Positions 27,851-35,209 of a DNA stretch of 64,000 bases are shown one piece after another. The position numbers and the translations under genes were made by a program. The notes below the pieces were generated by a model. The model did no database searches, was not told the DNA's origin, and saw nothing but the letters and a program-made list of their open reading frames with translations. The stretch spans positions 7,242,001 to 7,306,000 of the forward strand of contig NZ_CP109171.1 of the NCBI RefSeq assembly GCF_036246005.1, in the 5' to 3' direction. Origin of the DNA: Streptomyces sp. NBC_01723 (GTDB lineage Bacteria; Actinomycetota; Actinomycetes; Streptomycetales; Streptomycetaceae). Each line of letters begins with the position of its first letter. The first letter of the stretch is position 1.

Positions 27851-29656
27851 TCAGCGGCGGGCATGTTCGCGGAAGCCGCGGCCCGTCTTGCGGCCGAGGC
27901 AGCCCGCGGCCACCAAGTGCTCCAGCAACGGCGCCGGGGCCAGGCCCGGATCGCGGAACTCGCGGTGCAGGACCTTCTCGATGGCCAGCGAGACGTCCAG
28001 CCCGACCACGTCCAGCAGCTCGAAGGGCCCCATCGGGTAGCCGCCGCCCAGCTTCATCGCGGCGTCGATGTCGTCGAGCGTCGCGTAGTGCTCCTGCACC
28101 ATCTTGACCGCGTTGTTCAGGTACGGGAACAGCAGCGCGTTCACGATGAATCCGGCCCGGTCGCCGCAGTCCACGGCGTGCTTGCGGATCTTCGCGCAGA
28201 CCTCGCGGACGGTGGCGTGCGTGTCGTCCGCCGTGAGCACCGTGCGGACCACCTCGACCAGCTTCATGGCCGGCGCCGGGTTGAAGAAGTGCATGCCGAT
28301 CACGTCCTGCGGGCGCGAGGTGGCGCGGGCGCAGGCGACGACGGGCAGCGAGGAGGTGGTGGTGGCCAGCACCGCGCCGGGCTTGCAGACCTTGTCCAGC
28401 GTGGCGAACAGCTGCCGCTTCACCTCCAGGTCCTCGGCGACCGCCTCCACGGCCAGGTCGACGTCGGCGAAGTCGTCGTAGGACCCCGTCGGGGTGATCC
28501 GCTCCAGCGTCCGTGCGGCGTCCTCGGCGCTCATCCGCCCCTTGTCGACCGAGCGGGCCAGCGACTTGCCGACCCGGGCCTTCGCGGTCTGCGCCTTCTC
28601 CGCGCTGCGGGCGGCGAGCACGACCTCGTACCCGGCCTTCGCGAACACCTCCGCGATGCCGGACGCCATCGTGCCCGACCCGGCGACGCCCACCGCGCGC
28701 ACCGGGCGGCCGGCGACGGGGGTGACGTCCGCGCGCGGGGTCAGGGCGTCCGGCACCACGACGGCGCTGCCGGGCGCCTCGTAGGTGTAGAAGCCGCGCC
28801 CCGACTTGCGGCCCGTCAGGCCCGCCTCGCTGAGCTGCCTCAGGATCGGGGCGGGCGCGTGCAGGCGGTCGTGGGAGGCGGCGTACATGGCCTCCAGAAC
28901 CGTGCGCGCGGTGTCCACGCCGACCAGGTCCAGCAGAGCCAGCGGCCCCATCGGCAGACCGCAGCCGAGACGCATCGCGGCGTCGATGTCCTCCCGCGAG
29001 GCGTAGTTCGCCTCGTACATGGCCGCGGCCTGGTTGAGGTAGCCGAACAGCAGGCCGTCGGCGACGAACCCGGGCCGGTCGCCGACCGCCACGGGCTCCT
29101 TGCCGAGGTCCAGGGCGAGGTCGGTGACCGCCGCGACGGCGGCCGGCGCGGTCAGCACCGAGGAGACGACCTCGACCAGCTTCATCGCCGGGGCCGGGTT
29201 GAAGAAGTGCAGGCCGAGCACCCGCTCCGGACGGGAGGACTCGGCGGCCAGCCGCGTCACCGACAGGGCGTTGGTGCCGGTCGCCAGGATCGTCTCCGGA
29301 CGCACGATCCCGTCCAGTTCCCTGAAGACCTGCTGCTTGACCTCGTACGACTCCGGGACCACCTCGATCACCAGGTCGGCGTCGGCCGCCGCGCGCAGGT
29401 CGGTGGTGGTGCGGACGCGGGCGAGGGCGCCGGCGCGCTCCTGCTCGGTGAGGCGTCCGCGCTCGACGGCACGGGCGGTGGACGACTCCAGCGCGGCGAG
29501 TGCCTTGGCGGCCTGCGCCTCGCTGACGTCGACGCCGACGACGGCGCGGCCGGCCCGGGCCAGGACCTCGGTGATGCCGGTGCCCATGGTGCCGAGGCCG
29601 ATGACGGCGATGGTCCGGAGCGGGGACAGAGGGGTGTTGGACAGGGGAGTGGCCAT
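27851..29656 (-). CDS. Duplicated 3-hydroxyacyl-CoA dehydrogenase
   Basis: The start is ATG 29656, giving 601 residues. Two complete 3-hydroxyacyl-CoA dehydrogenase units are fused in tandem: the first has the NAD motif VIGLGTMGTGI (18-28), the second VAGSGTMASGI (about 318-328); each has HFFNPAPAMKLVEVV and a C-terminal GCGLPMGPLALLD or GGGYPMGPFELLD element. Single-unit bacterial enzymes have about 285-300 residues. No enoyl-CoA hydratase domain is present, so this is not FadB. It oxidises 3-hydroxyacyl-CoA with NAD or makes 3-hydroxybutyryl-CoA; nearness to ccr suggests it could feed crotonyl-CoA supply. Confidence 0.9.
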   Translation of the reverse strand: MATPLSNTPLSPLRTIAVIGLGTMGTGITEVLARAGRAVVGVDVSEAQAAKALAALESSTARAVERGRLTEQERAGALARVRTTTDLRAAADADLVIEVVPESYEVKQQVFRELDGIVRPETILATGTNALSVTRLAAESSRPERVLGLHFFNPAPAMKLVEVVSSVLTAPAAVAAVTDLALDLGKEPVAVGDRPGFVADGLLFGYLNQAAAMYEANYASREDIDAAMRLGCGLPMGPLALLDLVGVDTARTVLEAMYAASHDRLHAPAPILRQLSEAGLTGRKSGRGFYTYEAPGSAVVVPDALTPRADVTPVAGRPVRAVGVAGSGTMASGIAEVFAKAGYEVVLAARSAEKAQTAKARVGKSLARSVDKGRMSAEDAARTLERITPTGSYDDFADVDLAVEAVAEDLEVKRQLFATLDKVCKPGAVLATTTSSLPVVACARATSRPQDVIGMHFFNPAPAMKLVEVVRTVLTADDTHATVREVCAKIRKHAVDCGDRAGFIVNALLFPYLNNAVKMVQEHYATLDDIDAAMKLGGGYPMGPFELLDVVGLDVSLAIEKVLHREFRDPGLAPAPLLEHLVAAGCLGRKTGRGFREHARR

Positions 29657-30039
29657 CGCGGGACTCCAGGAATGAGGGTGACGACGGAACACGCCCGGAC
29701 GCGCCGAGGGGAGCGCCGGATGCGTGAAAGAGGAAGGAGTGCGGAGTGCGGGTGTTGCCGGGCTGGGATCGCACACGCCCGGTGCCGTCGCGGAGGCGTG
29801 CACACGCCCGCCCGGCGGCTCTCTCCGACCGGCCCTGTCCCGGGGCCGAATCGTCCTGCGGTACCCGTGGTACCGAACCGACTGTTCTCCCGGTGGCCGC
29901 GTCACCAGACCACCGTGAGGAGTTGCTGCGAGTGGGTAACCCGCTCGTCTGAGATTAACTCGCGAGTAACGAGCGCGCCAGCCCCCTGTGTTCGTGATGT
30001 ACGTCCCACACGCGGGGCGCCCCCCCTAACCTCGGAGTC
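29657..30039. promoter_or_regulatory. Divergent intergenic region with palindrome
   Basis: This 383-bp gap lies between the dehydrogenase (leftward) and the HEAT-repeat gene (rightward). I see no gene. A perfect 10-bp palindrome ACTCGCGAGT (29958-29967) within TTAACTCGCGAGTAAC lies 73 bp upstream of the HEAT gene and about 300 bp upstream of the dehydrogenase; it resembles the size and style of TetR-family operators. Confidence 0.4.
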
Positions 30040-30633
30040 ATGGACGAAGAGTTGCGAGTGCTCACGGAGCGCTTACGGGCCGAGGCGGCGACGTCGGGGG
30101 TGCCGGACGCCCCGACGGCCCACGACCGGCTCGTGGCCACCGGAGACCACGACGAGCTGGCCGCGGTGCTCACCGAGCCCGGACAGCCGCTCTGGGCGCG
30201 GGAACTGGCCGCCTTCCGGCTCGGGACGGCGGGCGACCGGCGGGCCTTCGAGTCCCTCGTGCTGCTGCTCAACCACCGGGACCCGCCGCGCTGCGCCGCC
30301 GCCGCCCATGCCCTGGCCCGCCTCGGCGACCCCCGCACCGCCCGCGCGGCCGCCGCCCTCGCCACCAACGAGCTGCGGGTCGCCTACGCCCTGCACCCGG
30401 TGCGGCTGCTGGTCGAGCTGCGGGCACCCGAGGCCGTGCCCGCCCTGATCACCACGCTGCGACGCCGGCTGCGCCCGCACGACCCCCACCGGCGGGTCGC
30501 GCTCGCCTGCGTCGAGGGCCTGGGCGTCCTCGGCGACGACCGGGCCGGCCCCGTGCTGAACGACGCCCTCGCCCACCCGGCGCTGGCCCAGGCGGCGGTG
30601 CGGGCGCTGGCGCGCATCCCGGGGCAGCGGTGA
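30040..30633 (+). CDS. HEAT-repeat protein of unknown function
   Basis: The 197-residue protein starts at ATG 30040 with CGGAG 5 bases upstream. It is Ala/Leu/Arg-rich and helical, with at least four degenerate HEAT/PBS-lyase-type repeats of about 30 residues (ARELAAFRLGTAGDRRAFES, CAAAAHALARLGDPRTARAA, the LRAPEAVPALITTL unit, and ACVEGLGVLGDDRAGPVL). Such proteins scaffold protein contacts and have no enzyme motif. Similar Streptomyces proteins have been mislabelled as adenylosuccinate lyase. It stands alone and converges on the GNAT gene. Confidence 0.75.
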   Translation: MDEELRVLTERLRAEAATSGVPDAPTAHDRLVATGDHDELAAVLTEPGQPLWARELAAFRLGTAGDRRAFESLVLLLNHRDPPRCAAAAHALARLGDPRTARAAAALATNELRVAYALHPVRLLVELRAPEAVPALITTLRRRLRPHDPHRRVALACVEGLGVLGDDRAGPVLNDALAHPALAQAAVRALARIPGQR

Positions 30634-30637
30634 GCGC

Positions 30638-31165
30638 TCAGCCGGCCAGGTCGGCGGCGTACCGCACCTCGGGCACCTCGACTCCTTCCACCCGGAAGGG
30701 TTCCTCGGCGCCGTCGGCGCCGAAGCCCGCCCGTTCGTAGAAGCGCCGGGCGCGGGCGTTGTCCTTGAGCACCCACAGGAGCATCCGCGGGTGCCCGGCC
30801 GCCGCGCACCGGCGCACCGACTCCCGGATCAGGGCCTGCCCGATGCCCGCGCCGAGCCGCTCCGGGTCGACGTAGATCGCATACAACTCGGCGTCCCCGG
30901 TCGGCCGTTCACCGTCCCGGTAGGGGCCGTGGCAGGCCCAGCCCACGACTTCGCCGCGGTCGTCCTCGGCGACCAGGTTCACCACGCCGGCCGGGGCGCC
31001 GGCGAACAGGACGCGGCGCCGCTCGGCGTCCCCCGCGGCGTCCATGCCGTCCAGGTACACCTGCGGGACCAGGCCCCGGTAGGCGGTCTGCCAGCCCCGG
31101 ACGCGGATCAGGGCCACCCGGTCGCAGTCGGCGACCGTCATCTCCCGCACCAGCGGCCCGCTCAC
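30638..31165 (-). CDS. GNAT family N-acetyltransferase
   Basis: The 175-residue protein starts at GTG 31165, overlapping the stop of the RidA gene (GTGA). It has the GNAT acetyl-CoA motif A with ELYAIYVDPERLGAGIGQAL (Q/RxxGxG/A as RLGAGIG) and a motif B region ending ARRFYERAGFGADG. The substrate is not predictable. Coupling to RidA suggests one transcript but not a shared pathway. Confidence 0.88.
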   Translation of the reverse strand: MSGPLVREMTVADCDRVALIRVRGWQTAYRGLVPQVYLDGMDAAGDAERRRVLFAGAPAGVVNLVAEDDRGEVVGWACHGPYRDGERPTGDAELYAIYVDPERLGAGIGQALIRESVRRCAAAGHPRMLLWVLKDNARARRFYERAGFGADGAEEPFRVEGVEVPEVRYAADLAG

Positions 31166-31560
31166 GGGGCCACGACCGCGAACGCCTCGATCTCCATCAG
31201 GAACTCCGGCCGGACCAGCGCGGCCACCTGCACCGCCGAGGCGGCCGGCAGCCGGTCGCCGGGTATGTGCGCGGCGCGCGCGGCGCGGATCGCGTCCATG
31301 TGGGCCATGTCCGTGACGAAGTAGGTCAGTTTCACCACGTCGTCGAATCCGGCGCCGGCCGCCGACAGGCACCGGCGCAGGTTCTCGAAGACCTGGCGGG
31401 CCTGGGCCGCGGGGTCGCCCACGCCGACCGGCCTGCCGTCCTCGTCCAGGGCGAGCTGACCCGAGACGGCCACGAACCGCCCGGTGCCGAGGACGACATG
31501 GGTGTACTGGGCGGCGGGCGCGACGCCGTCGGGGGCGTGGATCCTGGTCAGCTCACTCAT
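31162..31560 (-). CDS. RidA family protein
   Basis: The 132-residue protein starts at ATG 31560. It fits the RidA/YjgF/UK114 family in size and sequence: VAVSGQLALDEDG near the N-terminus, VVKLTYFVTDM in the middle, and a C-terminal PAASAVQVAALVRPEFLMEI, where the usual RidA Arg is present. RidA members deaminate reactive enamine/imine intermediates; subgroups differ. It is followed by a coupled GNAT gene. Confidence 0.9.
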   Translation of the reverse strand: MSELTRIHAPDGVAPAAQYTHVVLGTGRFVAVSGQLALDEDGRPVGVGDPAAQARQVFENLRRCLSAAGAGFDDVVKLTYFVTDMAHMDAIRAARAAHIPGDRLPAASAVQVAALVRPEFLMEIEAFAVVAP

Positions 31561-31639
31561 GCGCCCATCGTGGACCACGGCACTGACAACGCCCCCGGCG
31601 GGCCGTCGTCCGCGGGCCGTCGTCCGCGGGCGCGGACGG

Positions 31640-33241
31640 CTAGTGGCGGAAGCCGAGCAGCCTGTGCAGCGTCAAGCCGCGGGCGGACGTCGAAGCCGCC
31701 TTGGACTCCAGCGGCTCGGGCCGGGGCAGCGCCGCGCAGACGGCGTCCGGCTCACCCGCGCGCGCCTCACCCGCGCCGCGCGGCACGGTGCCGTCGGTCA
31801 GATACGCGGCCAGGCGCTCGTCCAGGCAGGAGTTGCCGCTCAGCGTGATGCCGTGGTTGCCGCCGCCCTCCTCGACGACGAGGGCGGAGCCGCGCAGCAG
31901 GCGGTGCGCGGTGACCGCGCCCTCGTACGGGGTGGCCGCGTCACCGGTCGCCTGGAACAGCAGCGCGGGCGGCAGGTCGCTGTTGGCGACGTCCACCGGT
32001 CGCCGCGCGCTCGTGGGCCAGGACGCGCACGGCGCGTTGTACCAGACGTTGTTCCAGACCATGAACGGCGCCTTCTCGTACAGGCCCCAGTTGTCCCCGC
32101 GCCACTCGTCCCAGTCGCGCGGCCAGGCCGCGTCGCGGCACTGCACCGCGGTGTAGACGCTGTAGCCGTTCTCGCCCGAGGCGTCCAGGGCCCCGAAGTT
32201 CTCGTACACCTCGACGAGCGGGTCCGTGTCCCCGGACTTCACGTAGGCGGCGAAGGCCTCCGCCAGGTAGGGCCAGTAGCCGTTGTAGTAGCCACCGGGG
32301 ATGAAGGTGTCCTCCAGCTCCGACGCGCCGACCCGCCCGCCCGCGGGCTTTTTCGCCAGCGCCGTCCGCATGGCGTACCACCGCTGCTCGATCCGCTCCG
32401 GGTCGGTGCCCATCCCGTACGCGGTGTCGTGCTCGGCGATCCACGCCAGGAACGCCCGGTGGCGGTCGTTGAAGGCGAGGTCCTGGTTGAGGTTCGCGTC
32501 GTACCAGACGTCGTCCGGGCCGACGACGGAGTCCAGGACCAGGCGCCGCACGCGCGCGGGGAAGAGCTTGGCGTAGACGGCGCCCAGATAGGTGCCGTAG
32601 GAGTAGCCGAAGTAGTTGACCCGCTCCGCGCCGAGCGCCGCGCGGATCGCGTCGACGTCCCGGGCGGCACTGACGGTGTCGATGTACGGCAGTACGTCCG
32701 CGTACTTGTCGCCGCACGCCTCGGCGAACGCCTCCGCGCGGGCGAGGTTGGCCCGCTCGACGTCGGGCGTGTCGGGCAGCGAGTCGGGGCGCACGGGGTC
32801 GAAGTGGCCCGGCCGGCAGTTCAGGGCGGGGCTGCTCTTCCCCACTCCGCGCGGGTCGAAGCCGATGACGTCGTACTGCGCGGCCACCTTCTGCGGCAGC
32901 GAGGACGCCACGAACCCGGCGAGCGTCAGCCCGCTGCCGCCCGGGCCGCCGGGGTTGACCAGCAGGGGGCCCTGGTACGTCGCGGCGGTGTGCGGGACGC
33001 GGGACAGCGCGAGCGTGATCTGCCTCCCGCGCGGGCGCGCGTGGTCGAGCGGCACCTCGAGGGACGCGCACTGGAGCGTCGGGTAGTCCTCCGTGGCGCA
33101 CTTCTTCCACCCGAGCTTCGCGGCGGACGCGGCGGCCGGGGTCCCGGCGGAGCGCGGCGCGTTCGCCTCGGCGGGGACGGCCGTGACACTTCCGGCGGCG
33201 ATGACTGCGGCGCCGCACAGCACGGCTGCGCGTTGTCTCAT
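31640..33241 (-). CDS. Secreted S33 peptidase (tripeptidyl aminopeptidase-like alpha/beta hydrolase)
   Basis: The start is ATG 33241 behind GGAGG, giving 533 residues with a Sec-type signal peptide (MRQRAAVLCGAAVIAAGSVT, likely cut near AEA-N). The catalytic domain has LLVNPGGPGGSG (oxyanion loop), YDVIGFDPRGVGKS and the nucleophile elbow GYSYGTYLG. The C-terminal TAP-like domain holds the Asp (TGDAATPYEGA) and His (GGNHGI). It resembles secreted tripeptidyl and proline aminopeptidases of Streptomyces (SlpD/SlpE, TAP), which trim N-terminal peptides from secreted proteins. The gene appears to be monocistronic. Confidence 0.9.
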   Translation of the reverse strand: MRQRAAVLCGAAVIAAGSVTAVPAEANAPRSAGTPAAASAAKLGWKKCATEDYPTLQCASLEVPLDHARPRGRQITLALSRVPHTAATYQGPLLVNPGGPGGSGLTLAGFVASSLPQKVAAQYDVIGFDPRGVGKSSPALNCRPGHFDPVRPDSLPDTPDVERANLARAEAFAEACGDKYADVLPYIDTVSAARDVDAIRAALGAERVNYFGYSYGTYLGAVYAKLFPARVRRLVLDSVVGPDDVWYDANLNQDLAFNDRHRAFLAWIAEHDTAYGMGTDPERIEQRWYAMRTALAKKPAGGRVGASELEDTFIPGGYYNGYWPYLAEAFAAYVKSGDTDPLVEVYENFGALDASGENGYSVYTAVQCRDAAWPRDWDEWRGDNWGLYEKAPFMVWNNVWYNAPCASWPTSARRPVDVANSDLPPALLFQATGDAATPYEGAVTAHRLLRGSALVVEEGGGNHGITLSGNSCLDERLAAYLTDGTVPRGAGEARAGEPDAVCAALPRPEPLESKAASTSARGLTLHRLLGFRH

Positions 33242-33377
33242 GGCGTCCTCCGGAGACGGCGGGGCTGCGGTCCGCGCGAGTCGCGGTCCTCGCGGCATCG
33301 TCCCGGGGAGCGCCCCTGGAGGAACATAATCTGCTCATACTTGACCCAATCGGGCCGGAAGGTGCCCTCGAATGCAC

Positions 33378-34433
33378 CTAGATGAGCGAAAGTTGGGTCG
33401 GCTCGGTGGTGGCGGTCTCGGTGGTCTCGGCGGGCCGTGCGGGCCCGGGCTCCGCGATCCGCCGCGGCATGCCCCCGCGCGTGGGCCCGATGCCGTACTC
33501 GCGGGCCAGATCGTGCACCTGGCGCGTGATCCGGCGCTGATACCACTTCGGGGCGTAGGCGCCCTCCGCGTACAGCCGCTCGTACCGGCGCACCAGATGC
33601 GGGTGGTGCTGGGCGAGCCAGGCCATGAACCACTCCCGGGCGCCCGGTCGCAGATGCAGCACCAGGGGTGTCACCGAGGTGGCCCCGGCGGCGGCGATCG
33701 CCCGCACGGTCGCGCGCAGCTGGGCCGGTTCGTCGCCGAGGAAGGGAATCACCGGCGCCATCAGGACACCGCAGCCGATGCCGTGCGCGCCGAGGGTCCG
33801 CACGACCTCCAGCCGGCGCTCCGGTGCGGGCGTGCCCGGCTCCACGGTGCGCCACAGCTCCGCGTCGGTGAAGCCGACCGAGACCGAGATCCCCACGTCC
33901 GTCACCCGGGCCGCGCGCGTCAGCAGGTCCAGGTCGCGCAGGATCAGGGTGCCCTTGGTCAGGATCGAGAAGGGGTTCGCCCGCTCGGTGAGCGCCTCGA
34001 TGATGCCGGGCATCAGCCGGTAGCGGCCCTCGGCGCGCTGATAGCAGTCGACGTTCGTGCCCATCGCGACGTGCTCGCCCTGCCAGCGGCGCGAGGCCAG
34101 CTGGCGGCGGAGCAGCTCGGGCGCGTTCACCTTGACGACGATCTGCGAGTCGAAGCCGAGTCCGGTGTCGAGGTCCAGGTAGCTGTGCGTCTTCCTCGCG
34201 AAGCAGTAGACGCACGCGTGCGTGCACCCCCGGTAGGGGTTCACGGTCCACTCGAACGGCATGCGCGAGGCCCCCGGCACGCGGTTGAGGATCGAGCGGG
34301 CCCGGACCTCGTGGAAGGTCACGCCGCGGAACTCGGGCGTGTCGAAGGTACGGGTGGTCACCGCGTCCGCGCCGAACAGCGCGGGGTCGGCCGCTCGGGC
34401 GTGGTCGGAGTCGGTGAGGTTCTCCCAGCGCAT
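33378..34433 (-). CDS. Radical SAM protein, Rv2578c family
   Basis: The 351-residue protein starts at ATG 34433 behind GGAGG; the long in-frame extension is antisense to the SRPBCC gene. The iron-sulfur motif is GCTHACVYCFAR (CxxxCxxC, about residues 69-80), placing it among radical SAM proteins related to spore photoproduct lyase and the mycobacterial Rv2578c group. The C-terminus has WYQRRITRQVHDLAREYGIG. Members have been linked to DNA repair by similarity only; the reaction is unknown. A LexA-type GAACN4GTTC box lies 34 bp upstream. Confidence 0.88.
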   Translation of the reverse strand: MRWENLTDSDHARAADPALFGADAVTTRTFDTPEFRGVTFHEVRARSILNRVPGASRMPFEWTVNPYRGCTHACVYCFARKTHSYLDLDTGLGFDSQIVVKVNAPELLRRQLASRRWQGEHVAMGTNVDCYQRAEGRYRLMPGIIEALTERANPFSILTKGTLILRDLDLLTRAARVTDVGISVSVGFTDAELWRTVEPGTPAPERRLEVVRTLGAHGIGCGVLMAPVIPFLGDEPAQLRATVRAIAAAGATSVTPLVLHLRPGAREWFMAWLAQHHPHLVRRYERLYAEGAYAPKWYQRRITRQVHDLAREYGIGPTRGGMPRRIAEPGPARPAETTETATTEPTQLSLI

Positions 34434-34466
34434 GGACGCCTCCTCGGTAGCACTGGCCACACAATA

Positions 34467-34478
34467 GAACACTTGTTC
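34467..34478. promoter_or_regulatory. Probable LexA (SOS) box
   Basis: GAAC-ACTT-GTTC matches the actinobacterial/Bacillus LexA core GAACN4GTTC, 34 bp upstream of the radical SAM start. The flanking C and G of the full consensus are absent, so binding may be moderate. Confidence 0.55.
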
Positions 34479-34592
34479 CCTTGATCGTGCGGCCCAGTCG
34501 CGCGGGGCTGCTTCACGCCCCCCGATTTGGTGGCCGGGCGGCGGGGTGATTGGCTTGCCCCGACCCCGAGAACCAGGCCCTGGAGGGACCCG

Positions 34593-35039
34593 ATGGCGCA
34601 GGTCGAGGCGGAGACGGAGCGGATCGTCGCGGCGGACGCGGAGACGGTGTTCGACACCCTCGCCGACTACAGCGGCACCCGCGAGAAGCTGCTCCCCGAG
34701 CACTTCAGCGAGTACGAGGTCCGGGAGGGCGGCGACGGCGAGGGCACCCTCGTGCACTGGAAGCTCCAGGCCACCAGCAAGCGCGTCCGCGACTGCCTGC
34801 TGGAGGTCACCGAGCCGACCGACGGCGAGCTGGTCGAGAAGGACCGCAACTCCTCCATGGTCACCACCTGGCGGGTCACCCCCGCGGGCGAGGGCAAGTC
34901 CCGGGTCGTGGTCGTCACCACCTGGCAGGGCGCCGGCGGCGTCGGCGGCTTCTTCGAGAAGACCTTCGCGCCCAAGGGGCTCGCCCGGATCTACGACGCG
35001 ATGCTCACCAAGCTCGCCGCGGAGGTCGAGAAGCAGTAG
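34593..35039 (+). CDS. SRPBCC family protein
   Basis: The 148-residue protein starts at ATG 34593 with GGAGGG 6 bases upstream. It is a single START/Bet v1-like (polyketide cyclase/dehydrase) domain: ERIVAADAETVFDTLADYSG at the start, alternating strands, and a long C-terminal helix KGLARIYDAMLTKLAAEVEK. Such domains bind hydrophobic ligands. No catalytic function can be assigned. It is divergent from the radical SAM gene and ends at a hairpin terminator. Confidence 0.85.
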   Translation: MAQVEAETERIVAADAETVFDTLADYSGTREKLLPEHFSEYEVREGGDGEGTLVHWKLQATSKRVRDCLLEVTEPTDGELVEKDRNSSMVTTWRVTPAGEGKSRVVVVTTWQGAGGVGGFFEKTFAPKGLARIYDAMLTKLAAEVEKQ

Positions 35040-35096
35040 TCCCGGCCGCCCGGAAGCGGCCAAACGGCAAGCCGCGGGCGGTCGTTGGCCGCCTCA

Positions 35097-35125
35097 CCGG
35101 TTCGAGTGATCTCCGGTCGAACCGG
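35097..35125 (+). terminator. Hairpin terminator after the SRPBCC gene
   Basis: A 9-bp stem CCGGTTCGA/TCGAACCGG (35097-35105, 35117-35125) with an 11-nt loop is followed by CCGCTTTTCC. Confidence 0.6.
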
Positions 35126-35209
35126 CCGCTTTTCCGTAACTCGTCGCACTTGTTCGCAGTTGTCGCCTCAGGCGGCAATTCTGAGCAGGTGTGACGAGGG
35201 GAGCGGGAC

